In this document: one piece after another, positions 45,637 through 54,983 of the stretch | Numbering within the stretch: the stretch's first letter is position 1 | Layout of the letters: each line of letters opens with the position of its first letter | Origin: Actinomadura rupiterrae | Lineage (GTDB): Bacteria > Actinomycetota > Actinomycetes > Streptosporangiales > Streptosporangiaceae | NCBI RefSeq assembly: GCF_024172125.1 | Contig: NZ_JAMZEA010000001.1 | Span: 682,001-746,000, forward strand | Direction: 5' to 3' | DNA length: 64,000 bases | Made by a program: the position numbers and the translations under genes | Notes under the pieces: model-generated | The model's input: only the letters and a program-made list of their open reading frames with translations | Databases searched by the model: none | What the model was told of the DNA's origin: nothing

Positions 45637-47085
45637 ATGAACGACAACCCCATGTACATGGAGTACGTCGATGACGCCGACCCACCGGGGTCGGCGCCCC
45701 GACGCGGCTGGCGCATCCTCGGCTGGGTATGCGTCGCGCTCTCCGCGGTGATGGTCGCCGGATCGCTCACGATGTACGGCTTCTACCGCGAGGCGTTCGG
45801 CAACATCGCGCACGAGGACACCAACAACCTCGTCGGCCCGAACCGGCCCAAGAAGCTGAACAACGCGATGAACATCCTGCTGCTCGGGTCCGACAGCCGG
45901 GCGGGCGCCAACGCCGAGTACGGCCGCTCCATGAAGAACGAGCCCCCGCGCTCCGACACGATCATCCTGCTGCACCTGTCGCCGGGCGGCGGCCAGGCGT
46001 TCGGGGTCAGCTTCCCCCGCGACCTCATGGTGCCGATCCCGTCCTGCAAGAAGCCGGACGGCAGCGGCAGCACCCCCGCGCAGGCCAAGGCGCAGATCAA
46101 CTCCGCCTACACGCTCGCCGGGCCGTCCTGCACGCTGAAGACGATCGAGGGCATCACCAACCTGCGGATCGACCACTTCATGGAGGTCAACTTCGTCGGG
46201 TTCAAGTCGATCACCGACGCGATCGGCGGCGTGCCGATCTGCCTCCCCAAGGACGTGGACGACCCCAAGTCCAAGCTGCACCTGACCAAGGGCAAGCACG
46301 TCATCAAGGGCGAGCAGGCGCTGGCCTACGTGCGCGTCCGGCACGGCCTCGGCGACGGCTCCGACCTCGGCCGCATCAAGCGCCAGCAGAAGTTCATGGG
46401 CGCGCTCGCCAACAAGGCGATGAGCGCGGGCGTGCTGAGCAACCCCGGCAAGCTGATGGGCCTGATCAACGCGGGCACCAAGTCGCTGAAGACCGACAGC
46501 GAGCTGACCGGGCCGACGATGCTGAAGATCGGCCAGGGCATGCAGGGCATGACGTCCGGCAAGCTCCGGTTCATCACCGTCCCCTGGGGCCCGGACCCGG
46601 CCGACCACAACCGGGTCGTGCTGAGCGAGCCGAACGCCGACACCTTCTTCAACGCGCTGCGCAACGACCGCTCGGTGCCGGACGAGAAGAAGCCCGCGGG
46701 CGGCGGCGGCACGGCCGCGCCGAAGATCCCGGCGAGCCAGGTCAGGGTGCGGGTCTACAACGCCAGCGGTACCAGCGGCCAGGCCAACCGGGTCGCGGCC
46801 GCGCTGCGCGAGCAGGGCTTCCAGGTCGAGGTCGGCGGCAACAAGCCGATCAGCTCCACCACCAAGATCCAGTACGGACCGGGCGCCGACCAGCAGGCCA
46901 AGGTGCTCGCCGCGCAGGTGCCCGACGCGTCCGCCCCGTCAGCCGCCTCCTCGGGGCAGTCCGGCCTGGTAGACCTGGTGATCGGCACCAACTGGACGAA
47001 CCTCAAGAACGCCAAGAGCGGCGGCCCGATCCCCAAGCAGCAGGGGGAGATCAAGGCCGACGACAACATCTGCGACGGCAACTAA
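45637..47085 (+). CDS. LytR-CpsA-Psr (LCP) glycopolymer ligase with LytR_C domain
   Basis: The 482-residue protein has a cytoplasmic N-terminus, one helix (about residues 28-48) and an outer LCP domain: MNILLLGSDSRAGANAEYGR, PRSDTIILLHLSPGG, FGVSFPRDLMVPIP, FMEVNFVGF, GEQALAYVRVRHGLGDGSDLGRI. Conserved Arg and Asp residues for pyrophosphate binding are visible. A C-terminal LytR_C domain (about 370-450, VRVRVYNASGTSGQANRVA) follows. LCP enzymes move polymers from lipid carriers to peptidoglycan or arabinogalactan-type acceptors. The surrounding teichoic-acid-type genes suggest a wall polymer as cargo. GGAG lies just before the ATG. Confidence 0.93.
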   Translation: MNDNPMYMEYVDDADPPGSAPRRGWRILGWVCVALSAVMVAGSLTMYGFYREAFGNIAHEDTNNLVGPNRPKKLNNAMNILLLGSDSRAGANAEYGRSMKNEPPRSDTIILLHLSPGGGQAFGVSFPRDLMVPIPSCKKPDGSGSTPAQAKAQINSAYTLAGPSCTLKTIEGITNLRIDHFMEVNFVGFKSITDAIGGVPICLPKDVDDPKSKLHLTKGKHVIKGEQALAYVRVRHGLGDGSDLGRIKRQQKFMGALANKAMSAGVLSNPGKLMGLINAGTKSLKTDSELTGPTMLKIGQGMQGMTSGKLRFITVPWGPDPADHNRVVLSEPNADTFFNALRNDRSVPDEKKPAGGGGTAAPKIPASQVRVRVYNASGTSGQANRVAAALREQGFQVEVGGNKPISSTTKIQYGPGADQQAKVLAAQVPDASAPSAASSGQSGLVDLVIGTNWTNLKNAKSGGPIPKQQGEIKADDNICDGN

Positions 47086-47096
47086 CCGCGCACCCC

Positions 47097-47162
47097 GCGG
47101 AGGCCGGACCAGGCGGCCCGACCAGCCCGAACCGGCACGGTCCGCCCCGGACCGGCCTCCGC
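47097..47162 (+). terminator. Hairpin terminator after the LCP gene
   Basis: An outer stem GCGGAGGCCGG (47097-47107) pairs perfectly with CCGGCCTCCGC (47152-47162). An alternative inner hairpin CGGTCCG-CCC-CGGACCG (47138-47154) shares its right edge. It lies 11 bases past the stop. Confidence 0.65.
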
Positions 47163-47179
47163 GACCGGAGTCCTTCCGC

Positions 47180-47205
47180 GTATCCGACCGAAGTATCCGA
47201 CCGAA
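47180..47205. repeat. Exact 13-bp tandem repeat upstream of the acyltransferase gene
   Basis: GTATCCGACCGAA occurs at 47180-47192 and 47193-47205, 22 bases before ATG 47228. It sits where a promoter or operator would be. Confidence 0.7.
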
Positions 47206-47227
47206 GTCCCACCCCGCCAAGGACCTC

Positions 47228-48361
47228 ATGACGTACACCGGCACCCCTCCCGCGCATCCGAGCACCGAGCGCGTCCCGCGGCAGGCGGGTCCCCCGGGAG
47301 AGGCGCCCGCCCCGCCGCCGAGCACGGAGGGGAACGTTCCACTCACTCCGGGCGACCGGCCGCGCAAGCAGCGCGACCCGTTCTTCGACAACGCCAAGTT
47401 CATGGCGATCCTGCTCGTGGTGATGGGGCACTGCCTGGCGCAGCTCGGGAACGTCCCGCTGGCCAAGACGCTGTACCTGGCCATCTACATGTTCCACATG
47501 CCGCTGTTCATCGTGATCACCGGCTACTTCTCGCGGAACTGGACGTTCTCCGCCAACCGGACGCGCAAGCTGATCACCGCCGTCGGCGTGCCCTACGTGG
47601 TGTTCCAGACCGGCTACACCGTCTTCGACTGGGCGGTCGGGCGGAACAAGCTGGAGATCAGCCTGCTCGACCCGTACTTCCTGACCTGGTTCCTGTGCGC
47701 GCTGTTCCTGTGGCGGCTGTCCACGCCGGTCTGGCAGCTGATCCGCTGGCCCGTCGCCGTGGCCGTCGGGTTCTCCCTGCTGTCCTACATGACCGATCTC
47801 GGCAGCACGCTGGACCTGCACCGGGTGATCGGGCTGCTCCCGTTCTACGTACTCGGCCTCACCCTGAAGCCCGCGCACTTCGAGCTGCTGAAGAAGCCGG
47901 TCGCGCGCCCCATCGGGGCGGCCGTGCTGATCGCGGCGGTCGGCGCCGCCTGGGTCGCCAAGGACCACATGGACCTCGACTGGGTCTACTGGAAGAACCC
48001 GCACAGCGACTTCGGCGTCGACAACATCACCGGCTCGGGCATGCGGCTGATCATGATGGTCTGCGCGCTCGTGCTGATCGCGGCGTTCCTCACCCTCGTC
48101 CCGCGCCGCCGGACCTGGTTCACCGGCCTCGGCGCCACCACCCTGTACGCCTACCTGCTGCACGGCTTCATCACCCGGTTGTTCGGGTACACCGGCTGGT
48201 GGGACGCGTCCTGGATGCACACCGTCCCCGGTGTGCTGGCCGTGATGGCGGGGGCCTGCGCCGTGGGCACGTTCCTCTGCTCCAAACCCGTGGTCCTCTG
48301 CTTCCGGTGGGCCATGGAACCGAAACTTGACTGGGCCTTCAGGAAACCGCCCGTCGGATAG
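47228..48361 (+). CDS. Acyltransferase family 3 membrane protein
   Basis: The 377-residue protein has a Pro-rich cytoplasmic N-terminus (about 55 residues) and about ten helices. The signature of acyltransferase family 3 is present: FDNAKFMAILLVVMGHCLAQ (with the conserved His) and AIYMFHMPLFIVITGYFSRN, then RTRKLITAVGVPYVVF and a late YLLHGFITR. Such enzymes O-acetylate or O-succinylate extracellular glycans. Adjacent LCP and glycerophosphotransferase genes suggest that a wall polymer is the acceptor. Followed after 60 bases by the TagF-like gene. Confidence 0.85.
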   Translation: MTYTGTPPAHPSTERVPRQAGPPGEAPAPPPSTEGNVPLTPGDRPRKQRDPFFDNAKFMAILLVVMGHCLAQLGNVPLAKTLYLAIYMFHMPLFIVITGYFSRNWTFSANRTRKLITAVGVPYVVFQTGYTVFDWAVGRNKLEISLLDPYFLTWFLCALFLWRLSTPVWQLIRWPVAVAVGFSLLSYMTDLGSTLDLHRVIGLLPFYVLGLTLKPAHFELLKKPVARPIGAAVLIAAVGAAWVAKDHMDLDWVYWKNPHSDFGVDNITGSGMRLIMMVCALVLIAAFLTLVPRRRTWFTGLGATTLYAYLLHGFITRLFGYTGWWDASWMHTVPGVLAVMAGACAVGTFLCSKPVVLCFRWAMEPKLDWAFRKPPVG

Positions 48362-48421
48362 CCTGCACACTGCCGGATCCGGGCTCGGGTCCGGCATCCC
48401 CATACCAGCCGTTGGAGTGCC

Positions 48422-51400
48422 GTGTCACCGCTGTTGAGCGTCGTCGTGCCGTTCTACAACGTCGAGGCCTACCTCGAACCCTGCCTGGAGTCCCTGGCCC
48501 GGCAGACGCTGAGCGACCTCGAAGTGATCATGGTGGACGACGGCTCCACCGACTCCAGCGCGACCATCGCCAAGAACTTCGCGGCCAAGGACGGCCGGTT
48601 CAGGCTCGTCCAGCAGCAGAACCAGGGCCTCGGGCCGGCGCGGAACGCGGGTGTACCGCCGTCCGCCGGCAAGTACCTGGCGTTCGCCGACAGCGACGAC
48701 ATCATCCCGCGCTACGCCTACGAGCTGATGGTCGCCTCCCTGGAGGAGACCGGCTCGGACATGGCCTGCGGCGGCGTCCGCCGGTTCGGCGTGAACGGCC
48801 TCCAGAAGTCGGCCATGCACGAGAAGATCTTCGAGGTCGACCGGAAGGGCACGCACGTCCGGGAGTTCCCCGAGCTGCTGCGCGACCGGACGGCCTGGAA
48901 CAAGGTGTTCCGCCGCGCGTTCTGGGACAGGCACCAGTTCGCCTTCCCGCCCGGCCTCTACGAGGACGCGCCGGTCACGATCCCCGCGCACGTGCTGGCG
49001 TCCAAGGTGGACGTCCTGCACGAGCCCGTCTACCACTGGCGCATCCGCGAGACCGGCGCGCGCTCGATCACCCAGCGCCGCACCGAGCCGGGCAACCTCG
49101 GCGACCGCATGAAGTCGGTGCAGTCCGCCTCGGACTTCCTGGCCGCCAAGGCCGCCGACCTCAAGGACCGGTACGACGGGTTCGCCCTGTCCGACGACAT
49201 CCGGATCTACGTCAACGTCGTCGACCAGGGCGACGACCAGTACCGCGAGACCTTCCTCGGCCTGGTCAACGCGTTCCTGGACGGTGTCGCGCCGCACCTC
49301 TACGAGGACCTCCCCTCGATCGACCGGCTGAAGTTCCACGCCGTCCGCAAGGGGCTCATGCCCGAGCTGGAGGAGATCGTCATGTTCTCCAAGAGCGCGC
49401 CGGAGCGGTTCAGCGCGATCCAGCGGCCCGGCCACCCGGGCAAGTGGTACGGCGACTACCCGTTCCTCGGCGACCCGCGCTTCCCGGACGACCTGTTCGA
49501 GCTGCGCGAGGAGCTCGAACTGATGACCGGCGTCGACGACTTCTCCTGGCGCGACGGGCGGCTCCGGATCGAGGGCCACGCCTACATCAACCGGCTGCAC
49601 ACGCCCGAGCAGGCCGACTCGACCATCGAGATCGAGCTGCGCAAGCGCCGCCTCGTGCTGATGTCGAAGACGCTGCGCCCGGCCGTCGAGCGCGTCCGCC
49701 GCCCGGACGTCACCGCCGACAGCAAGCAGGCCATGGCCGACCACTCGTGGTCCGGCTGGGCGATCGAGCTCGACCCGCGCGACCTCGGCACCTCCGACGG
49801 CACCTGGCACGCCTACGTCACCGTCACCGCGCACGGCGTGACCAAGCAGGGCCGGATCGCCGGGCCGAAGGGCTCGGGCCTGTGGCCGCCGCAGCGGGAG
49901 ATCGCGCCGGGCCAGCTGATCAAGCCCAAGTACACCCAGGCGCGCGAGCTGGTGATCGGCATCCAGCCCGTCCGCGCCAAGGTCACCAGCGCCCGCGTGG
50001 ACGGCGACCGGCTGCACCTGACCGGCTGGGTCCGCAAGGAGGACTCCGCCTACGCCAAGGGGCACGTCCAGATCGACTTCCGGCAGGGCATGACCTCGGT
50101 GAAGCAGCCGCTGACCGCGACCGGGAGCGGCGAGGGCGGGCGCGCCGAGTTCGCCGCCGACATCGACCTCACCAAGCTCGCCGAGCAGACCGGCGCCGGC
50201 GACGCCACCGAGGCGATCGACAGCATCGACTGGGACGTCTCGCTCAAGACCAGGGGCAAGCCGAAGCTCCGGCTGGCCGTCGAGGCCGACCTGGTCGACC
50301 TGCGCGCCTACGTGTCCGGCCACGAGTACGACGTGATCGCCACCAAGTACGGCAACCTCACGCTCGTCGAGCGCGCGCCGCGGCTGACCGTCACCGGCGT
50401 CCGCTGGCTGGACGGCACGACGATCGAGATCACCGGGTCGTCCGGCGACGACGCGACCCGACCCGACCGGCTGGTCATGCGGCGGCGGCGCTCCACCGAG
50501 GCGCACGAGGTCCCGCTGTCCTGGGACGGCCAGTACTTCACCGCGCTGCTGAACGGGCGGCGCGGCGAGCTGCCGCTGCCGAGCGGCCGCTGGGACCTGT
50601 ACGCCCCCGGCGCGCACGGCGACCTGACCGTAGGCATCGACCGCGGCGCCCGCGCCCACCTGCCCGAGCCGCGGTTCGTCGGCGTGCACGAGCTGGAGCT
50701 GCGCGCGCACCGCGGCGACCTGCTGCACCTGTGGGTCCGGCCCGCGCTGACCGACGACGAGCGCGGCGCCTACGCGCAGCGCGAGCTGCAGAAGACGTTC
50801 TTCGGGCCGTCCAACACCGCGCCGCTGCGCGACATGGTGGTGTTCGAGAGCTACTTCGCGCGGCAGTACTCCGACAACCCGCAGGCGATCTACGAGGAGA
50901 TGGTCCGCCGCGACCTGCCGTTCGAGCTGGTCTGGGCGACCGCCGACGGGCAGTTCCAGGTGCCGGTCGGCGACCCGCGGATCGTGCTGCGCGGCTCCCG
51001 CGAGTACTACGAGGCCCTGTCCTCGGCCCGGTTCGTCGTGGACAACGTCCTCAAGCTGCCCGGCTTCGCCAAGCGGCCCGGCCAGACCTACCTCCAGACA
51101 TGGCACGGCACGCCGTTCAAGACCATCGGCTACGACCTGGTGCAGAGCGGCCGGATCGCGTCCGGTACGACCAAGCTCAGCCGGTTCGCCGAGGACGTCC
51201 CGCTCTGGGACCGGCTGCTGTCCCCCAGCCCGCACGTCACCGGCATGCTGCGCCGCGCGTTCCGGTACGAGGGCGAGGTGCTGGAGGTCGGCTACCCGCG
51301 CAACGACATGCTGTTCGCCGCCGACCGCGAGGAGCGGGCCCGGGTCGTCCGGGAGCGGCTCGGCGTCCCGCACGACCGGCCGGTGGCGCTGTACGTGCCG

Positions 51401-51919
51401 ACCTGGCGCGAGGACATCTGGCTCACCGGCGGCCGGACGGCCGAGATGGTGCTGCCCGCCGACCAGGTCGCCGGCGCGCTCGGCGACTCGTGGTCGGTGC
51501 TCGTCCGGCAGCACCACATGGTCGCGGACCGGACGGTCGGGATCGGCTCGTCGGTGGTGGACGTCACCCGCTACCCCGACATCTCCGAGCTTTACCTGAT
51601 CGCCGACGTCGTGATCACCGACTACTCGTCGGTGATGTTCGACTTCGCCGCGACCGGCAAGCCGCTGCTGTTCTACGTCCCCGACCTGGACTTCTACCAG
51701 GACGAGCTGCGCGGCACCTACTTCGACCTGACCGCGGAGGCGCCCGGCCCGCTGCTGCGCGAGCCGGACGAGGTCGTCGAGGCGCTGCGCGGGATCGACG
51801 CGACCCGCGGCGACCACGCCGCCGCCTACGCGGCGTTCCGGCAGAAGTACTGCGCGATGGACGACGGGCTCGCCTCGGCGCGGGTGGTCGACCACCTGCT
51901 GTCCCTGACGTCCGAATGA
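48422..51919 (+). CDS. GT2 / CDP-glycerol glycerophosphotransferase fusion (TagF-like)
   Basis: The 1165-residue protein has an N-terminal GT2 domain (about residues 1-230: SVVVPFYNVEAYLEPCLESL, IMVDDGSTDSS, FADSDDIIP). A middle region of about 500 residues holds beta-sandwich-like modules. The C-terminal Glyphos_transf domain (about 790-1165) has QTWHGTPFKTIGYDL with His895, LEVGYPRNDML, YVPTWREDI and VITDYSSVMFDFAATGKP. The C-terminus polymerises or adds glycerol-phosphate (or ribitol-phosphate) units from CDP-linked donors; the GT2 part may add sugar branches. GTG 48422 follows GGAG. The enzyme acts at the cytoplasmic membrane face on a lipid-linked chain. A double-headed teichoic acid polymerase is the best call. 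Confidence 0.9.
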   Translation: MSPLLSVVVPFYNVEAYLEPCLESLARQTLSDLEVIMVDDGSTDSSATIAKNFAAKDGRFRLVQQQNQGLGPARNAGVPPSAGKYLAFADSDDIIPRYAYELMVASLEETGSDMACGGVRRFGVNGLQKSAMHEKIFEVDRKGTHVREFPELLRDRTAWNKVFRRAFWDRHQFAFPPGLYEDAPVTIPAHVLASKVDVLHEPVYHWRIRETGARSITQRRTEPGNLGDRMKSVQSASDFLAAKAADLKDRYDGFALSDDIRIYVNVVDQGDDQYRETFLGLVNAFLDGVAPHLYEDLPSIDRLKFHAVRKGLMPELEEIVMFSKSAPERFSAIQRPGHPGKWYGDYPFLGDPRFPDDLFELREELELMTGVDDFSWRDGRLRIEGHAYINRLHTPEQADSTIEIELRKRRLVLMSKTLRPAVERVRRPDVTADSKQAMADHSWSGWAIELDPRDLGTSDGTWHAYVTVTAHGVTKQGRIAGPKGSGLWPPQREIAPGQLIKPKYTQARELVIGIQPVRAKVTSARVDGDRLHLTGWVRKEDSAYAKGHVQIDFRQGMTSVKQPLTATGSGEGGRAEFAADIDLTKLAEQTGAGDATEAIDSIDWDVSLKTRGKPKLRLAVEADLVDLRAYVSGHEYDVIATKYGNLTLVERAPRLTVTGVRWLDGTTIEITGSSGDDATRPDRLVMRRRRSTEAHEVPLSWDGQYFTALLNGRRGELPLPSGRWDLYAPGAHGDLTVGIDRGARAHLPEPRFVGVHELELRAHRGDLLHLWVRPALTDDERGAYAQRELQKTFFGPSNTAPLRDMVVFESYFARQYSDNPQAIYEEMVRRDLPFELVWATADGQFQVPVGDPRIVLRGSREYYEALSSARFVVDNVLKLPGFAKRPGQTYLQTWHGTPFKTIGYDLVQSGRIASGTTKLSRFAEDVPLWDRLLSPSPHVTGMLRRAFRYEGEVLEVGYPRNDMLFAADREERARVVRERLGVPHDRPVALYVPTWREDIWLTGGRTAEMVLPADQVAGALGDSWSVLVRQHHMVADRTVGIGSSVVDVTRYPDISELYLIADVVITDYSSVMFDFAATGKPLLFYVPDLDFYQDELRGTYFDLTAEAPGPLLREPDEVVEALRGIDATRGDHAAAYAAFRQKYCAMDDGLASARVVDHLLSLTSE

Positions 51920-52092
51920 TCACTTCCCGGTGACGACTGGGCGTCTTCGCGGAGACCGGCGGGTGGCGTGCCGGTAGCATCAGGTGGCGCGGGGTAGCGT
52001 CATTTCCTGGACGGAGTCATTTCCGGGGTCGCGACATATCCGAGGCACGGGGACCGGCCTCGATCCATTTTTCTCGAAAGGACAGGCTCTCC

Positions 52093-53097
52093 ATGGCGAA
52101 CTTCACGCTCGATGACGTTCGGCAACGGACGTACAAAGCGCGTGACGCATGGTGGACGGTCTTGCTGGTCGATCCGCTCGCCTCGCGGCTGGTCAAGTTC
52201 ACCGCCAACAGGACCAACATCACCCCCAACCAGCTCACCGTCGGCGCGCTGATCCTCGGCCTCGGCGCGGGCGGCTGCTGGGCCGTGGGCACCTGGCCGA
52301 TGCTGCTGGTCGGCGCGCTGCTCTACCACCTGTCGTTCACGCTCGACTGCATGGACGGCAAGATCGCGCGGCTCAAGGGCACCGGCTCGATCTTCGGCGC
52401 CTGGCTGGACTACATCTTCGACCGCGTCCGGGTGCTGGCCTGCGCGATCGCCCTGATGGGCGGCGCGTACGCGCGCACCGGCAACGTCGCCTACGTCTGG
52501 ACCGCGGTCGCCGTGGTGTTCCTGGACATGCTCCGCTACATGGACGCCCTGGAGATCTACAAGGTCCGCTCGCAGATGCGCAACAAGCTGCGCGACCTCG
52601 GCGAGCAGGCCGCCGCGCTGGAGGCCGTCGCCCGCGCCGCCCGCGGCGAGGTCCCGGCCGTCCCGGTGGACGCCGAGCTGTCGTCGGCCGAGCGCGCGCT
52701 CGGCAACGACCCCGAGGCCGACATGGAGGACCGGGTCGTCGGCGACAACCCCAACGTCGCGCTCCAGGCCGAGTTCAACAAGAAGTTCCCCTGGTACGCG
52801 CGCATCCGCGACGCCCTGCTGCGCGGCCGGATCCGCCCGCACCTGATCTCCGGCATCGAGTTCCAGATGGGCGTGTTCATCGTCGCGCCGATCGTCGCCG
52901 CGGTCATCCCGGGCGCGATCATCCCGGTGACCGTGCTGTCGGGCATCGGGATGCTGGCCTTCGAGCTGGTGATCATCTACAAGTTCTGGCTGTCCAGCCG
53001 CACCTACACCAAGTCCCTCGGCAAGCTGGAGCGCCGCGTCGAGGAGGCCCGCGCCCAGCTCCCGCAGGAGGAGCTGGAGCGCCTCTCGCTCGCCTGA
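52093..53097 (+). CDS. CDP-alcohol phosphatidyltransferase family enzyme
   Basis: The 334-residue membrane enzyme carries the full signature D85-x2-D88-G-x2-A92-R93-x8-G102-x3-D106-x3-D110 in LDCMDGKIARLKG and GAWLDYIFDRV. About six helices are predicted. A long soluble stretch (about 155-250, with ERALGNDPEADMEDR) is inserted before the last two helices, and a coiled-coil tail follows. It moves a phospho-alcohol from a CDP donor to a lipid or sugar acceptor; between a TagF-like gene and GT genes it may start a wall polymer or make an inositol-type lipid. AAAGGA precedes ATG 52093. Confidence 0.87.
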   Translation: MANFTLDDVRQRTYKARDAWWTVLLVDPLASRLVKFTANRTNITPNQLTVGALILGLGAGGCWAVGTWPMLLVGALLYHLSFTLDCMDGKIARLKGTGSIFGAWLDYIFDRVRVLACAIALMGGAYARTGNVAYVWTAVAVVFLDMLRYMDALEIYKVRSQMRNKLRDLGEQAAALEAVARAARGEVPAVPVDAELSSAERALGNDPEADMEDRVVGDNPNVALQAEFNKKFPWYARIRDALLRGRIRPHLISGIEFQMGVFIVAPIVAAVIPGAIIPVTVLSGIGMLAFELVIIYKFWLSSRTYTKSLGKLERRVEEARAQLPQEELERLSLA

Positions 53098-53129
53098 CCT
53101 CCCCGGCCTCGCTGACCGACCCGCTTCAT

Positions 53130-53166
53130 CGGACGCCCTCGGCCTCTCACCGGCCGGGGGCGTCCG
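53130..53166. terminator. Terminator at the convergent junction
   Basis: CGGACGCCC (53130-53138) pairs with GGGCGTCCG (53158-53166), with an inner CGGCC/GGCCG stem. It lies between the convergent CDP-alcohol transferase and GT-C genes and overlaps the last codons of the latter. Confidence 0.75.
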
Positions 53167-54883
53167 CCTTTTCCGGCTCCTGCGGCTCTTCCGACTCCCT
53201 TTCCTCGGCCGTTTCGGCCGCCTCATCGGAAACGGCGTCGGGAGCCTTTTCGGGAGCCGCCGCTTCTGTCTCGTCCTCCGGGGCGTCCGCCACCGGCTCG
53301 GCGGGAGCGGGGACGGCCGGGACCGGATCGCGGCGCCCCTCGCGGGCGAAGGCCAGCCCGGCCGCCAGGGCGGCGAACGGCACCGACGGCAGGACGTACC
53401 GGTAGTCGAAGTCGGCCGTCGCCGCCGGGACGACCAGCAGCGCGAGCCCGACCCCGAACGGCAGCAGCACCGGGCCGCCGACCCGGCGGATCCTGATCAC
53501 GATGCCGACCAGCCCAGCGCCGAGCAGGACGCCGATGAACGTGCCGGGCATGAAGTAGTGCCGCTGGTAGTCGCGCATGAAGCCGCCGTAGGGCTCCACG
53601 ACCCGGGGCTGGGCGGTCCTGCCGCCGTAGTCGTAGGCGGCCATCGCGTTCCACGCCCGCAGCGCGCCGCCCTCGGGGAACTCGTACTCCTCGACCGTGC
53701 CCGGGTTCGGGTAGTCGACGCGCTTCCAGGCGAACGCGCGCCAGGTGTCGCGCCAGACGGTATGCGCGTAGTCGCCGGGCTGCTTCTTGATCGCCGCCAT
53801 CGCGAACCGGCCGGCCAGCTCGTTGGTCTTCGGGTCGGACATGTTCCAGGGCAGCTGGTTGAACGGCGAGTCCTCGCTCCACATGGTCTGGAACGCGGCG
53901 GCGACGCTCGGGTCCCGGATCATGGCCTTGTTGCAGAAGATCACCAGCTCGGGCTCGGGCTTGATCCGGGCGCAGTCGGCGAAGTCGGAGACGCGCCCGT
54001 AGAGGAAGACCTGGTCGGTCGAGGTGAACGACCACTGCCCGTAGTACGAGTGGAACCACATCACGTAGCCGATCAGCGGGGCCATGCCCGCGACGGCCGC
54101 CGCGACGACCGTCCGCCAGCCCGTCCGGCGCACCGCGAGGCAGAACACCAGGACGATCAGCATCGGCAGGCCGACCGAGCGGACGTCCGCGGACGCGCCC
54201 ACCACGAACCCAGCGAGTGCGCCGGCCCACCACGGCGTCTTGCGCCACCACATGGCGAGCGTGATCCCGCAGGTCAGCATGAACGTGAACGGCACGTCCG
54301 ACATGAGCAGGTGTTCGAGCTCGATCTGGTAGCCGTCGTAGAGCACCGGCAGGACGAGCACGGACGCGATCACGCCCGGCACCCAGATCCACAGCCGCGG
54401 CCAGCCGCGGCGCAGCGCCCGCTGGAGCAGCGCGTAGATCATCACTCCGATCAGCACGCCCATCGCGTGCTGCATCACCAGCACGCCGGTGAACCCGTGG
54501 AACGGCCTCACCGCCGCCAGGATCAGCGAGTACCCGGACGGCCGCAGCGCCGAGGGCCGCAGGTCCAGCGCGCCCGCCAGGTACGTCCCCGAGTCGCCGA
54601 ACCACAGCACGGACCGGAAGCCGAGCAGCGCGACGACCCGCAGCGCGATGGCGCCGCCGACGACGACCAGGAACACCGCGTGCGCCGCGAGGTACCGCCC
54701 GAACCCTTTCAGCGTGGGACGCCCCAGACCTTTGAACGAGGGCCGCCTCTTGAGCGAAGGCCGCCCCTTGAGCGAAGGCAGTCCGGGGCGCTTCAGCGCG
54801 GGCCGCGGCACCCGGACGCGCGGGAGGGCGGCCCACCTCGGCCTGGACGTGCGGACGGCATCGAGGGAGGTCCCGTCGGACAA
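53147..54883 (-). CDS. GT-C-like multispanning glycosyltransferase, paralogue A
   Basis: The 578-residue product has a basic cytoplasmic N-terminus of RPSLKG-like repeats (residues 28-60). About eleven helices follow from residue 68, with outer loops carrying FGDSGTYL, RPSGYSL, YQIELEHLLMSDV and VFLYGRVSDFADCARIKP; then comes a Glu/Ala/Pro-rich tail. It is a clear paralogue of 58909-60438, sharing these motifs plus QPGDY, VVEP and ADFDYRYVLP. Two Cys residues in the big outer loop are kept in both. It likely adds a sugar from a polyprenyl-phosphate donor. TTG 54883 is the start because GGAG lies five bases upstream and no other start fits. Confidence 0.78.
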   Translation of the reverse strand: MSDGTSLDAVRTSRPRWAALPRVRVPRPALKRPGLPSLKGRPSLKRRPSFKGLGRPTLKGFGRYLAAHAVFLVVVGGAIALRVVALLGFRSVLWFGDSGTYLAGALDLRPSALRPSGYSLILAAVRPFHGFTGVLVMQHAMGVLIGVMIYALLQRALRRGWPRLWIWVPGVIASVLVLPVLYDGYQIELEHLLMSDVPFTFMLTCGITLAMWWRKTPWWAGALAGFVVGASADVRSVGLPMLIVLVFCLAVRRTGWRTVVAAAVAGMAPLIGYVMWFHSYYGQWSFTSTDQVFLYGRVSDFADCARIKPEPELVIFCNKAMIRDPSVAAAFQTMWSEDSPFNQLPWNMSDPKTNELAGRFAMAAIKKQPGDYAHTVWRDTWRAFAWKRVDYPNPGTVEEYEFPEGGALRAWNAMAAYDYGGRTAQPRVVEPYGGFMRDYQRHYFMPGTFIGVLLGAGLVGIVIRIRRVGGPVLLPFGVGLALLVVPAATADFDYRYVLPSVPFAALAAGLAFAREGRRDPVPAVPAPAEPVADAPEDETEAAAPEKAPDAVSDEAAETAEERESEEPQEPEKADAPGR

Positions 54884-54983
54884 ACCGGCTCCGTGGTGCT
54901 AGGCGGGGACTGCGGAGTACGGCGGCCCGCGCCGCGGGGGGATCCGGCCGCCACCTCGAAGGATAGTGCCGCGGGCGGTTGCC

